The position numbers and the translations under genes are program-made. From Streptomyces sp. NBC_00670 (GTDB lineage Bacteria > Actinomycetota > Actinomycetes > Streptomycetales > Streptomycetaceae), in the NCBI RefSeq assembly GCF_036226765.1, contig NZ_CP109017.1:1550001-1614000 (forward strand): a DNA stretch of 64,000 nucleotides, given 5' to 3'. Positions 14,521 through 23,712 of the stretch are shown one piece after another (the stretch's first letter is position 1; every line of letters starts with the position of its first letter). A model generated the notes under the pieces. It saw only the letters and a list, made by a program, of their open reading frames with translations, had not been told where the DNA came from and did not search any database.

Positions 14521-17500
14521 GTGCCGGCGTTCACGCATCTGCGCACCGCCTCCGGGTTCTCCCTGCGCTACGGCGCCTCACACCCCGAGCGGCTGGCCGA
14601 GCAGGCCGGTGAGCGCGGGATGGACGCGCTCGCGCTGACCGACCGGGACACCCTCGCCGGCGCCGTCCGGTTCACCCGCGCGTGCGCCACGGCCGGGGTC
14701 CGCCCGCTGTACGGCGTGGACCTGGCCGTCGCCCCGTACGGCCCCGCACCGAAGGGGCGCCGCCGCACCCCCGTCCGCGGCGGCGCCTTCGTGGACGAGT
14801 CCGCCCCGCGCGTCACCTTCCTCGCCCGGGACGGCGCCACCGGCTGGGCCGATCTGTGCAGAATCGTTTCGGCGGCCCACGCGGCCCACGGGGAGCGGCC
14901 CGGCGACGGCCCCCCGCTCCTGCCCCGGGACGCCAACCACGGCGACGGTCTCACCGTCCTCCTGGGCCCCGACTCCGACGTCGGCCGCGCCCTCGCCGCC
15001 GGCCGCCCCGACCGCGCCGCCCGGCTGCTCGCGCCCTGGCGCGAGACGTACGGCGCCGCCCTGCGTCTGGAGGCCGTCTGGCACGGCCGCACCGGCACCG
15101 GACCCGGCTCCCTGCGCCTGGCCGCCCGTACCGTCGGCTTCGCCGCCGAGCAGGGCGTGCGGCCCGTGCTCAGCAACGCCGTACGCTACGCCGACCCCGG
15201 CCTCGGCCCGGTCGCCGACGTCCTGGACGCCGCCCGCCGCCTGGTCCCCGTCGACCCCACCAAGGAGCTGGACTCCGGTGAGGCCTGGCTGAAGGACACC
15301 GCCGCCATGGCCCACGCCGCCGAGCGGATCGTGGAGGCGGCCGGCTTCCGCCCCGGGACCGCCCGCCATCTGCTGGAGCAGACCCGGGCCACGGCCGCCG
15401 AGTGCGTGGTCGACCCCGAGGACGACCTCGGCATCGGCACCGTCCACTTCCCCGAGCCCCACCTCGTCGGCGCCGACCGCCGCACCGCCCAGCGCACCCT
15501 CGCCTCCCGGGCGGCGGCCGGCATGGTCCGGCTCGGGCTCACCGGGCGGCGCGCGTACTGGGAGCGGATGCACCAGGAGCTGGACATCATCGCCCACCAC
15601 GACTTCGCCTCGTACTTCCTCACCGTCGCCCAGGTCGTGGACGACGTGCGCGGCATGGGCATCCGGGTCGCCGCGCGCGGCTCCGGCGCCGGCTCCCTCG
15701 TCAACCACCTCCTCGGCATCGCGCACGCCGACCCCGTCGAGCACGGGCTGCTGATGGAGCGCTTCCTGTCCAAGCGGCGCCCGGTGCTGCCCGACATCGA
15801 CATCGACGTGGAGTCCGCGCGCCGCATCGAGGTCTACCGCGCGATCATCGGCCGGTTCGGCGCCGAGCGGGTCGCCACCGTCGCGATGCCGGAGACGTAC
15901 CGGGTGCGGCACGCGATCCGGGACGTGGGCGCGGCGCTGTCCATGGACCCCGCCGAGATCGACCGGATCGCCAAGTCCTTCCCGCACATCCGCGCCCGTG
16001 ACGCCCGCGCGGCCCTCGACGAGCTGCCCGAGCTGCGCGCGCTCGCGGGCGAGCGGGAGCGGTACGGCAGGCTCTGGGAGCTGGTCGAGGCCCTCGACGC
16101 GCTGCCGCGCGGGGTCGCCATGCACCCGTGCGGGGTGCTGCTCTCCGACGCCTCCCTGCGCGGCCGTACGCCGGTCGTGCCGACCAGCGGCGAGGGGCTG
16201 CCGATGTCCCAGTTCGACAAGGACGACGTGGAGGAGCTCGGGCTGCTCAAGCTGGACGTGCTCGGGGTGCGGATGCAGTCGGCGATGGCGCACGCGGTCG
16301 CCGAGGTCGAACGCACCAGCGGCGACCGGATCGACCTGGACGCGGTGCCGCCGGGCGATCCGGCGACGTACCGGCTGATCCGGTCCGCCGAGACGCTCGG
16401 CTGCTTCCAGATCGAGTCGCCCGGCCAGCGGGACCTGGTCGGCCGGCTCCAGCCGGCCACCTTCCACGACCTGGTCGTCGACATCTCGCTCTTCCGGCCC
16501 GGACCGGTCGCCGCCGACATGGTGCGGCCGTTCATCGAGGCCCGGCACGGCCGGACCCCGGTCCGCTACCCCCACCCCGACCTGGAGGAACCACTGAAGG
16601 AGACGTACGGCGTCGTCGTCTTCCACGAGCAGATCATCCACCTCGTGCACACCCTGACCGGCTGCGGACTCGACGAGGCCGACCGGGTGCGGCGCGGGCT
16701 GTCCGACCCCGGCTCGCAGGGCCGCATCCGGGTCTGGTTCGCCCAGCAGGCCACCGCGCGCGGATACGACGCGGAGACGATCGCGCGCACCTGGGAGATC
16801 GTCGAGGCGTTCGGCAGTTACGGCTTCTGCAAGGCGCACGCGGTGGCCTTCGCCGTCCCCACGTACCAGTCGGCGTGGCTGAAGGCCCACCACCCGGCCG
16901 CCTTCTACGCCGGGCTGCTCACCCATGACCCCGGGATGTACCCCAAGCGGCTGCTGCTCGCGGACGCGCGGCGGCGGGGGGTGCCGGTGCTGCCGCTGGA
17001 CGTGAACCGGTCGGGGGTCGCCCACCGTATCGAACTGGTGTCCGGTGGCGAGGGGCGTGCGGGCGCCTGGGGGCTGCGGCTCGCCCTCTCGGACGTGCAC
17101 GGCATCAGCGAGGCCGAGGCCGGGCGGATCGCCGCCGGACAGCCGTACGCCTCCCTGCTCGACTTCTGGGAACGCGCCCGGCCCAGCAGACCGGTCGCTG
17201 GACGGCTCGCGCAGGTCGGCGCGCTGGACGCGTTCGGCGCCAACCGGCGCGACCTGCAACTGCACCTGACCGAACTGCACCGGGGCGCCCGCGGCGGGGG
17301 CGGCGGCCAGCTCCCGCTGGCCGGGGGCCGGCGCACCGCCTCCGCGGGGCTGCCCGACCTGTCGGACGAGGAACGGCTCAGCGCCGAGCTGGGCGTCCTC
17401 TCCATGGATGCCTCGCGCCATCTGATGGACGACCACCGTGCCTTCCTCGACGAGCTGCGCGTGTTGTCCGCACGACGGCTGCGCGACGCCCGGCACGGCG

Positions 17501-18135
17501 AGACGGTGCTGGTCGCGGGCGCCAAGGCGGCCACCCAGACCCCGCCGATCCGCTCCGGCCGCCGGGTCGTCTTCACCACCCTCGACGACGGCACGGGACT
17601 GGTCGACCTGGCCTTCTTCGAGGACTCCCACGACACCTGCGCCCACACCGTCTTCCACTCCTGGCTGCTGCTGGTGCGCGGCGTCGTCCAGCGGCGCGGC
17701 CCGCGCAGCCTGAGCGTGGTGGGCGCGGCGGCCTGGAACCTCGCGGAGCTGCTGGAGATACGCCGGCGGGAAGGGCTCGAGGGGGTGGCGGCCCGGCTGG
17801 CCGAGACGGGAACCGCGGGCGACGGCGACGGCCGTGACGGGGGCACCGGCGGCGGCCGGGTCCGGGCCGGGGCGGTCGCCGGGTCCGACGGGCTGCCACG
17901 CCCGGCCGGCTCCGCCGCGCCGGACCCGATGGAACGCCGGCGACGGGAACTGGAGCGGGCCGAGGAGGCCAAGGGGGAGCAGGGCGGGGACGACGACCGG
18001 GGCGACGGCCGGGGGCGGCGCATCCGGATGCCCACGGGGTACGAGATGCACCCCTGGGCCGATCTGCGCCCCGCGGGCGAGGGCCCGCCGGGCGGAAGGA
18101 AACTGTGGCACCAGAGTCCGGGGAGTGCGGGATGA
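14521..18135 (+). CDS. dnaE2: Error-prone DNA polymerase III alpha, DnaE2 type
   Basis: This 1204-residue polymerase starts at GTG 14521, supported by GGGAGGTGG just upstream and by the LexA box further up. The PHP domain begins THLRTASGFSLRYGAS; the second His of the usual HxH metal pair is Arg, so this domain may not bind metal normally. The catalytic LPDIDIDVES lies near residue 425 with the expected Asp pair. RGSGAGSLVNHLL, YPKRLLLADARRRGVPVLP and a C-terminal OB region follow. QLPLA near residue 930 resembles a beta-clamp contact. DnaE2 performs translesion synthesis in the SOS response. The stop overlaps the next gene (ATGA), pairing it with an ImuB-like protein. Confidence 0.95.
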   Translation: MPAFTHLRTASGFSLRYGASHPERLAEQAGERGMDALALTDRDTLAGAVRFTRACATAGVRPLYGVDLAVAPYGPAPKGRRRTPVRGGAFVDESAPRVTFLARDGATGWADLCRIVSAAHAAHGERPGDGPPLLPRDANHGDGLTVLLGPDSDVGRALAAGRPDRAARLLAPWRETYGAALRLEAVWHGRTGTGPGSLRLAARTVGFAAEQGVRPVLSNAVRYADPGLGPVADVLDAARRLVPVDPTKELDSGEAWLKDTAAMAHAAERIVEAAGFRPGTARHLLEQTRATAAECVVDPEDDLGIGTVHFPEPHLVGADRRTAQRTLASRAAAGMVRLGLTGRRAYWERMHQELDIIAHHDFASYFLTVAQVVDDVRGMGIRVAARGSGAGSLVNHLLGIAHADPVEHGLLMERFLSKRRPVLPDIDIDVESARRIEVYRAIIGRFGAERVATVAMPETYRVRHAIRDVGAALSMDPAEIDRIAKSFPHIRARDARAALDELPELRALAGERERYGRLWELVEALDALPRGVAMHPCGVLLSDASLRGRTPVVPTSGEGLPMSQFDKDDVEELGLLKLDVLGVRMQSAMAHAVAEVERTSGDRIDLDAVPPGDPATYRLIRSAETLGCFQIESPGQRDLVGRLQPATFHDLVVDISLFRPGPVAADMVRPFIEARHGRTPVRYPHPDLEEPLKETYGVVVFHEQIIHLVHTLTGCGLDEADRVRRGLSDPGSQGRIRVWFAQQATARGYDAETIARTWEIVEAFGSYGFCKAHAVAFAVPTYQSAWLKAHHPAAFYAGLLTHDPGMYPKRLLLADARRRGVPVLPLDVNRSGVAHRIELVSGGEGRAGAWGLRLALSDVHGISEAEAGRIAAGQPYASLLDFWERARPSRPVAGRLAQVGALDAFGANRRDLQLHLTELHRGARGGGGGQLPLAGGRRTASAGLPDLSDEERLSAELGVLSMDASRHLMDDHRAFLDELRVLSARRLRDARHGETVLVAGAKAATQTPPIRSGRRVVFTTLDDGTGLVDLAFFEDSHDTCAHTVFHSWLLLVRGVVQRRGPRSLSVVGAAAWNLAELLEIRRREGLEGVAARLAETGTAGDGDGRDGGTGGGRVRAGAVAGSDGLPRPAGSAAPDPMERRRRELERAEEAKGEQGGDDDRGDGRGRRIRMPTGYEMHPWADLRPAGEGPPGGRKLWHQSPGSAG

Positions 18136-19106
18136 CCATCCTCTGCGTACGTTTCCAGCTGCCGCCGATGTACGAGGCGGCCCTGCCCGGGCTGCTCGGA
18201 CTGCTGGAGGAGTTCACGCCCGTCGTCGAGGCGCTGCCGCCGGACACGGCGCTCGCCGACCTGCGCGGCGCCGAGCGCTACTTCGGCCGGGACGCCGTCG
18301 AACTGGCCCGGCTGTTCCGGGTACGGTCGCTCGCCCACCACGGGATCGACTGCGCGATCGGCGCCGGACCCGGCCCGATGCTGGCCCGCATGGCGCTGCG
18401 GGAGGCGGCGCCGGGCGCCGTCGTCGCCGTACCGGACACCGCGGACGGCGTGACCGGGTTCCTGGCCGGACGGCCCGTGCGGGCGCTGCCCGGCGTCGGC
18501 GGCGCCACCGCCCGCACGCTGTGCGAGTACGGGCTCGACACCGTGGGCAGGGTCGCCGCCGCGCCCCCGGCCACGCTGCAACGGCTTGTCGGCGCCAAGG
18601 CCGGCCGTGAGCTGCACGAGCGGGCGAACGGCGTCGACCGCGGCCGGGTCGTCCCGAACGCGGTCGCGCGCTCCCTCGCCACCGAACGCTCCTTCGACCT
18701 GGACGAACTCGATCCCGGCCGGCACCGGCGCGCGCTGCTCTCGGCGGCGGAGGAACTGGGCGTCCGGCTGCGCGCCACCGCACACGTGTGCAGGACGCTG
18801 ACCCTCACCGTGCGCTACGCCGACCGCTCCGCGACCGTCCGCGGCCGGGCGCTCCCGGAGCCGACCGCGCACTCGGCGGCGCTCACCCGGACCGCCTACC
18901 GCCTGTACGAGGCGCTCGGCCTGCAACGCGCCCGGGTCCGCGGCCTCGCGCTGCGCGCCGAGGGGCTGACCCCCGCCGAGCGGGCCGCGCACCAGCTCAC
19001 CTTCGACCCGGTGGACGAGAAGGTCCGCCGCATCGAGGAGGTCGCGGACCGGGTCCGGGCGAAGTTCGGCCCCGGAGCGATCGGACCGGGCTCACTGGCG
19101 GCGTGA
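18132..19106 (+). CDS. Y-family polymerase-like protein, ImuB-like, apparently inactive
   Basis: The 324-residue product starts at ATG overlapping the dnaE2 stop by 4 bp. Y-family features are present: ALPGVGGATARTLCEYGLDT (helix-hairpin-helix) and a little-finger-like C-terminus. The catalytic carboxylates are not evident. The first-strand motif reads TILCVRFQL where active enzymes have an Asp, and the usual D-E of motif III appears as PPDTALADL. QLTFD near residue 306 could bind the sliding clamp. ImuB in mycobacteria is also catalytically dead and recruits DnaE2, but is over 500 residues, so this is a shortened form. No imuA-like gene is present in the window. Expression is likely SOS-controlled with dnaE2. 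Confidence 0.85.
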   Translation: MTILCVRFQLPPMYEAALPGLLGLLEEFTPVVEALPPDTALADLRGAERYFGRDAVELARLFRVRSLAHHGIDCAIGAGPGPMLARMALREAAPGAVVAVPDTADGVTGFLAGRPVRALPGVGGATARTLCEYGLDTVGRVAAAPPATLQRLVGAKAGRELHERANGVDRGRVVPNAVARSLATERSFDLDELDPGRHRRALLSAAEELGVRLRATAHVCRTLTLTVRYADRSATVRGRALPEPTAHSAALTRTAYRLYEALGLQRARVRGLALRAEGLTPAERAAHQLTFDPVDEKVRRIEEVADRVRAKFGPGAIGPGSLAA

Positions 19107-19196
19107 CGCCCCACGGCAGGTTCCTGGTACGTGGCGTGGTCCGCCGGCCCGCGACGAGTAGGCTGATCGTTCGCCATCGGTACCGGGGAGGTCGGC

Positions 19197-19646
19197 GTGG
19201 ACTATGTGGACTATGGCGACAAGCTCTTCTGGCTCTCGGTCGTGATTCAACGCAAGTACGCGCAGATCTGCGCCGGGTTCGACCTGACCCCCTTGCAGGC
19301 CACACTGCTCTGCGCGGTCAGGAACGAGCCGCGGCGGATGGCCGACCTCGCCGCGGCGTTGGGTATGACCAAGAACGCGTTGAGCCAGCTGGTCGACCGC
19401 ACCGCGCGGCGCGAGTTGGTCGGCCGGACAAGCTCGGCGCAGGACCGGCGGGTCGTCATGCTCAGTGCGACACCCACGGGAAAGGTGCTCGCCGAGGCCA
19501 TTTACGCCGAGATCGCCAAGCGCCTGCCCGAGATCGCGAGGAACCTCGACCCCGACGACCAGCGCGACTTCGCGCGCGTGGCCACCGCCATCGTGGACAC
19601 CTCGGACCTCTCCGCACCCACCTCGGACCAGCCCGTCACCCCGTGA
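19197..19646 (+). CDS. MarR-family regulator
   Basis: The product is 149 residues, GTG start preceded by GGGGAGG. It has the MarR fold: LTPLQATLLCAV, MADLAAALGMTKNALSQLVD (recognition helix), and RTSSAQDRRVVMLSATPTG (wing with DRR). It lies 88 bp upstream of an NmrA-like gene on the same strand. That gap contains a near-consensus promoter whose spacer and downstream flank each hold a 15-bp inverted repeat, so this protein is the obvious repressor of the NmrA gene. A Cys near residue 24 (AQICAGF) could allow redox sensing as in OhrR, but this is speculative. Confidence 0.9.
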   Translation: MDYVDYGDKLFWLSVVIQRKYAQICAGFDLTPLQATLLCAVRNEPRRMADLAAALGMTKNALSQLVDRTARRELVGRTSSAQDRRVVMLSATPTGKVLAEAIYAEIAKRLPEIARNLDPDDQRDFARVATAIVDTSDLSAPTSDQPVTP

Positions 19647-19671
19647 GGTCCCGCCGCACCCGCACGCACCC

Positions 19672-19700
19672 TTGACACTGTTCATGCCGTGAACTAATTT
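19672..19700 (+). promoter_or_regulatory. Near-consensus promoter of the NmrA-like gene
   Basis: TTGACA (19672-19677), a 17-bp spacer and TAATTT (19695-19700) give a housekeeping-type promoter that is unusually close to consensus for this genome. The transcription start would fall near 19707-19709, inside the second operator. Confidence 0.82.
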
Positions 19701-19716
19701 CGTTCACGCCATGAAC
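19680..19716. promoter_or_regulatory. Paired MarR operators overlapping the promoter
   Basis: GTTCATGCCGTGAAC (19680-19694) fills the -35/-10 spacer, and GTTCACGCCATGAAC (19702-19716) covers the probable start site. Both share the half-site GTTCA/TGAAC. Their centres are 22 bp apart, about two helical turns. Binding would block RNA polymerase. Confidence 0.82.
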
Positions 19717-19734
19717 TACTGAAGGGTGGCAGCG

Positions 19735-20625
19735 ATGAGCACACAGACGACCGGCACGATCGCGGTCTTCGGCGCGACGGGGCAACAGGGCGGGGCGGTG
19801 GTCGACGCGCTGCTGGACCACAAGGCGCGGGTACGGGCCCTGGTCCGCGACCCGCGGTCCGACCGGGCTCGGGCGCTGGCCGCCCGCGGCGTCGAACTGG
19901 CGGCCGTCCGGGCCGACGACCCGGCGTCGACTGCCGCGGCGCTGGCGAGTGTCGAGGGGTTCTCCTTCATGACCCCGGAGGCGAACAGCCTCGAAGAGGT
20001 CGAGGCGGAGATCCGCGTCGGTACCGCGCTCGTCGACGCGGCGGTCGAGGCGGACGTCCCGCACGTCGTGTTCAACTCGGTCTTCGGGGCGGACCGGGAG
20101 TCGGGTGTGCCGCACCACGACTCGAAGCACTCGATCGAGGAGTACCTGAGGAAGTCCGGCCTCAGGGCCACGATGGTGCGCGCGACCGCCTTCATGGAGA
20201 ACTTCACGAGCGTGATGGCACCGAGCCTGGAGCACGGGGAGATCGTGCTGAGGCTGCCGCTGCCGGAGGACGCCCCCCTGAAGATGATCTCGGTCAGGGA
20301 CATCGGCCGGGTCGCCGCCGCGCTCCTGCTCGACCTCGCGGAGGCGCCCGGCGGAGCCGTCGAACTCGTCGGCGACGAGCTGACGGGTCCCGAGATCGCC
20401 GCGGCGTTCGGCGCGCGCGCCGGGCTCCCGGCACGGTACGAGGCCCTCCCGTTGAGCGTGCTTCCCACCGACCTCGACAGGGTGATGTTCCGCGAGTTCG
20501 CGAAGGCGGCGGAACACCCTTCGGACCCCGCGGTGGTGCGCTCGATCGAGCCGGCCACCCTGGACCTGGCCGCATGGATCCGAGCCACCGGCTGGACCGC
20601 GCCCACGAACGTGGCTGTGTCCTGA
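19735..20625 (+). CDS. NmrA-like NAD(P)-binding protein
   Basis: This 296-residue protein starts at ATG 19735 (AAGGGTGG upstream), nine bases after an alternative GTG. The dinucleotide-binding loop GATGQQGGAVVDALL is near residue 13. VFNSVFGADRESGVPHHDSK followed by HSIEEYLR matches the NmrA/atypical SDR group, in which the catalytic Tyr is missing; HHDSK holds the Lys. Members act as quinone or aldehyde reductases or as redox-sensing regulators. With the upstream MarR and the two operators, it forms a small inducible unit, perhaps for an electrophile or quinone. Confidence 0.88.
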   Translation: MSTQTTGTIAVFGATGQQGGAVVDALLDHKARVRALVRDPRSDRARALAARGVELAAVRADDPASTAAALASVEGFSFMTPEANSLEEVEAEIRVGTALVDAAVEADVPHVVFNSVFGADRESGVPHHDSKHSIEEYLRKSGLRATMVRATAFMENFTSVMAPSLEHGEIVLRLPLPEDAPLKMISVRDIGRVAAALLLDLAEAPGGAVELVGDELTGPEIAAAFGARAGLPARYEALPLSVLPTDLDRVMFREFAKAAEHPSDPAVVRSIEPATLDLAAWIRATGWTAPTNVAVS

Positions 20626-20641
20626 GCCTCCGGGCGCCGGC

Positions 20642-21487
20642 CTACGCCTCCGGCCCCCGCACCTCCCGCGCCTCCCGCACAGGCTCCGGCGCCGGCGAAG
20701 GAGCCGCAGCAGGGGGCGGCGCCGCCCCTTGCTGCGCCTTCTCCAGGAACCGCAACAGCTCCACCGGGAAAGGCAGCACCAGCGTCGAGTTCTTCTCCGC
20801 CGCCACCGCCACCACCGTCTGCAACAACCGCAGCTGCAACGCCGCCGGCTGGTCCGCCATCTGCGCCGCCGCCTCCGCCAGCTTCTTCGACGCCTGCAAC
20901 TCCCCGTCCGCGTTGATGACCCGCGCCCGCCGGTCCCGGTCCGCCTCCGCCTGCCGCGCCATCGACCGTTTCATCGTCTCCGGCAGGGACACGTCCTTGA
21001 TCTCCACCCGGTCGATCGTGACCCCCCACTCCACCGCCGGACTGTCGATCATCAGCTCCAGCCCCTGGTTGAGCTTCTCCCGGTTGGAGAGCAGATCGTC
21101 GAGTTCGCTCTTGCCGATGATCGACCGCAAGGAGGTCTGCGCCATCTGCGAGACCGCGAACCGGTAGTCCTCGACCCGGATGACGGCCTCGGCCGCCGAG
21201 GTCACCCGGAAGTACACCACCGCGTCCACCCGCACCGTGACGTTGTCCCGCGTGATCCCTTCCTGCGCGGGAATCGGCATCGTCACGATCTGCATATTGA
21301 CCTTGTGGAGCTTGTCCACGAACGGAACGATCATCGTGAACCCGGGCCCGCGCACGTCGGACCGCAGCCGGCCCAGCCGCAGGACCACACCGCGCTCGTA
21401 CTGTTTGACGACCTTGGCCCCCGCCATCAGGTAGACACCCGCGGCGCAGACGAAGGCCACGCCCGCCGTCACCAGTTCCTCGACCAT
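20642..21487 (-). CDS. SPFH-domain slipin (stomatin-like) protein
   Basis: The product is 281 residues from ATG (MVEELVTAG). One N-terminal membrane segment (VTAGVAFVCAAGVYLMAGAK) precedes the SPFH domain, with VVKQYERGVVLRLGRL, GPGFTMIVPFVD, MPIPAQEGITRDNVTVRVDA, and DRVEIKDVSLPETMKRSMAR. A helical coiled-coil part with AEADRDRRARVINADGE follows, then a Pro/Ala tail. Slipins form oligomeric rings at the membrane; a partner NfeD gene is common but absent here. The gene is convergent with the NmrA gene (16 bp between stops). Confidence 0.92.
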   Translation of the reverse strand: MVEELVTAGVAFVCAAGVYLMAGAKVVKQYERGVVLRLGRLRSDVRGPGFTMIVPFVDKLHKVNMQIVTMPIPAQEGITRDNVTVRVDAVVYFRVTSAAEAVIRVEDYRFAVSQMAQTSLRSIIGKSELDDLLSNREKLNQGLELMIDSPAVEWGVTIDRVEIKDVSLPETMKRSMARQAEADRDRRARVINADGELQASKKLAEAAAQMADQPAALQLRLLQTVVAVAAEKNSTLVLPFPVELLRFLEKAQQGAAPPPAAAPSPAPEPVREAREVRGPEA

Positions 21488-21595
21488 GTCGGCCCCCTCG
21501 GGTCCGCAGCGAGGGTGCGCCGCGGGGGCGTGTCGGGGCCGCCCGCCCGCACCTGGTCCAACCTCACGGTAGCTCCGGGACGGACACCGGGGCGA

Positions 21596-21623
21596 GCCCC
21601 CGTACGCCACGGCGTACGGGGGC
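21596..21623 (-). terminator. Terminator of the protease gene
   Basis: GCCCCCGTACGCC and GGCGTACGGGGGC form a 13-bp perfect inverted repeat separated by 2 bases, so the hairpin will open to a 4-base or larger loop. It begins 32 bases after the protease stop on the minus strand. Confidence 0.8.
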
Positions 21624-21654
21624 CCTCACACGGCCGGCACCACAGGGAACCGGA

Positions 21655-22563
21655 TCAGTACACGTGCACCCCGTACGCGCTCAGGGCCTCGGTCACCGGC
21701 TGGAAGAAGGTCGTACCGCCGGAGCTGCAGTCGCCGCTGCCGCCGGAGGTCAGACCGTAGGCGACGCCGCTGTTGGAGTACAGCGAACCGCCGGAGTCGC
21801 CGGGCTCGGCGCAGACCGTGGTCTGGATCAGCCCGGAGACGACGTCGCCGCTGCCGTAGTTGACCGTCGCGTTGAGCGCGGTGACCCGGCCGCTGTGGAT
21901 GCCGGTGGTGGAGCCACGACGGTAGACGGTGGTGCCGACGGACGGCGTGGCCGCGCTGGTGATGTCCACGCTGCCCACCGTGCCCGACTTGCTCACCGAG
22001 CTGTTGGTGTAGCGCACGATGCCGTAGTCGTTGCCGGGGAAGCTGGACCCGGCGGTGGTGCCGAGCGTCGTCGAGTGGGAGGAGTTCGACCACCAGGTGC
22101 CCGCGCCGTCGGTGCAGTGCCCGGCGGTCAGGAAGTAGTAGTTCCCGCTCGAGTCCTGCACGTTGAAGCCGAGCGAGCAGCGCCAGCTGCTGGCGTAGAT
22201 GGCGTCGCCGCCGCCGATCAGCTTCTTGAACGTGCCGGGGGTGTGCTTGATGGTGAGTGCGCCGGACTCGCTGCCGGCCGCTTGCTTGATCTTGGCTATC
22301 TCGGCCTGGGAGACCGTGCTGTCGACGGTGACGACCACGCGGTGGTTGGCCGTGTCGACCGCCCAGGCGGTGCCCGGGACGTTGGCCTCGAGCACCGAGC
22401 CGCCGGCCCGGTTGAGCTGGGCGGTGCTGAAGGTGGCGGCGGTGTCGGACGCGCTCGCGCTGGGGACCGCGATCGCGGCGGCGGCCACGAGCGTCGAACC
22501 GATGGCGATCAGCCGGGTCCGTCTCGAGATGCCGCTGCTGGGGGTGGTGCGCTTGATCCTCAC
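21655..22563 (-). CDS. Secreted S1 serine protease, streptogrisin B-like
   Basis: The 302-residue preproprotein starts at GTG 22563, seven bases after GGAGG; an ATG 15 bp upstream overlaps that ribosome site. A signal peptide ([10 protein letters not shown] to ASAS) precedes a propeptide of about 75 residues ([15 protein letters not shown] to HTPGTFKKL). The mature enzyme begins [20 protein letters not shown], about 185 residues, the size of streptogrisin B. The triad is visible: His in TAGHC, Asp in GNDYGIV, Ser in GDSGGS. Paired Cys flank His and the C-terminal GDCSSGG loop. The propeptide acts as a folding chaperone in this family and is removed by self-cleavage. Confidence 0.95.
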   Translation of the reverse strand: MRIKRTTPSSGISRRTRLIAIGSTLVAAAAIAVPSASASDTAATFSTAQLNRAGGSVLEANVPGTAWAVDTANHRVVVTVDSTVSQAEIAKIKQAAGSESGALTIKHTPGTFKKLIGGGDAIYASSWRCSLGFNVQDSSGNYYFLTAGHCTDGAGTWWSNSSHSTTLGTTAGSSFPGNDYGIVRYTNSSVSKSGTVGSVDITSAATPSVGTTVYRRGSTTGIHSGRVTALNATVNYGSGDVVSGLIQTTVCAEPGDSGGSLYSNSGVAYGLTSGGSGDCSSGGTTFFQPVTEALSAYGVHVY

Positions 22564-22833
22564 TTTTCGTTCCTCCATCGGGGGAAGTCGGGGGCCCGCG
22601 TGGGGACGGGGCCCGGTGAGGCGCAGCCGGGGACCGACGCGTCCGGGTTGCGAACACGCCGTGTCCCTGACAAGCGCTGTGGGGGCAGTATTCGGTCACC
22701 CGGCCGACGGACGCAAGGGCGCCTTTCGGCCGAGCGACGCGGGCGGCCGGCACATGTGTGGATACGGAAGGGACGGCGTGCGCGAACTGTCGTGAACCGG
22801 TGTGCGACGCGTGCGGGATGACGGCGCGTCGGG

Positions 22834-23619
22834 TCAGCGCAGGGTGCGCTCCCCGGCCGCGACGGCGACGTCCAGCGTATTGCCCGGCGGCGGGAGCGGA
22901 CAGAGGAAGTGGGAGCAGAAGGCGCACGGCGGGAGGTGCGCGCGGTTGAAGTCCACCGTCGTGCTCCCCTGCGCGTCGGGCGCCGGCGCGCGCAGGAACC
23001 GGAAGCGGTAACTCGCGCCGTCCGCGCCGGTGGTGTCGGTGAAGACGGCCCGCAGCGAGCCGTCGTCGCGGACCGAGACCTGGAGGGTGAGGTCCTGCCC
23101 GTCGAGCGTGAAGGCGAGCACCCCGCCGAGCCGCAGCCCCCGGTACCGGCCGTCGGCGTTCTCCACGCGTACGGTCCGGGGGGCGCCGTACGGGGTGAAG
23201 TGGCCCGGCACCGTCCAGCGCGGGTCGTACGGCGTGGCCTCGATGCCGCGGAATTCCCGGCGGGCGGGGGCGGCCGGGTCATACACGCGTACGCCCCAGT
23301 CGTCCTCGCGGACCAGCACGACCAGGCGGCGCTCGCCGTGCGCCACCCGGGCCGCCTCCGCCGGTCCCGGGTCGGCGACCAGGCGGATCCTGCCGGTGAA
23401 GGGCTCCCCGTCGACCGACAGCCCGTCCTCCGCGCGCGCGGTGAGCACGACCGCGTCCTCCTCGGCCGACCAGCGGCCGGGGGTGTCCGGAATTCGACCG
23501 TCCGGAAAGTCCTCGATCCAGTGGGTGCCGGTCAGCGCGAGGGGCCCGTAGGGGGCCGAGACCGTCTCCAGACGGTGTTCCTGCCACTGCTTCCACACCT
23601 CGGGTGCGTCCGTCGTCAT
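22834..23619 (-). CDS. DUF1684 family protein
   Basis: The product is 261 residues from ATG (MTTDAPEVWKQWQEHR). Family landmarks include GTHWIEDFPDGRIPDTPGRW, FRGIEATPYDPRW and the C-terminal DFNRAHLPPCAFCSHFLCPL followed by PPPGN, with three Cys and one His that may bind a metal. DUF1684 is widespread in actinomycetes and has no established role. There is no signal peptide, so it is cytoplasmic. It lies 270 bp upstream of the protease gene on the same strand. A CxxC-containing overlap on the + strand at 22758 was considered and rejected. Confidence 0.9.
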   Translation of the reverse strand: MTTDAPEVWKQWQEHRLETVSAPYGPLALTGTHWIEDFPDGRIPDTPGRWSAEEDAVVLTARAEDGLSVDGEPFTGRIRLVADPGPAEAARVAHGERRLVVLVREDDWGVRVYDPAAPARREFRGIEATPYDPRWTVPGHFTPYGAPRTVRVENADGRYRGLRLGGVLAFTLDGQDLTLQVSVRDDGSLRAVFTDTTGADGASYRFRFLRAPAPDAQGSTTVDFNRAHLPPCAFCSHFLCPLPPPGNTLDVAVAAGERTLR

Positions 23620-23712
23620 GCGGACAACCCTTTCATATGCGTGCGAAGTTGCCCGGCTGCGCCCATACCGGTTTTTGGAGATCTTCAGGGGCGAATCGGT
23701 CCCGTCGCGCCC

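Noticed and set aside
22758..22949. Small + strand frame with CxxC...CxxC (ACANCREPVCDACG)
   Set aside because: It looks like a zinc ribbon but lacks a ribosome site, turns into low-complexity Arg/Ala sequence and overlaps the 3' end of the DUF1684 gene in antisense.
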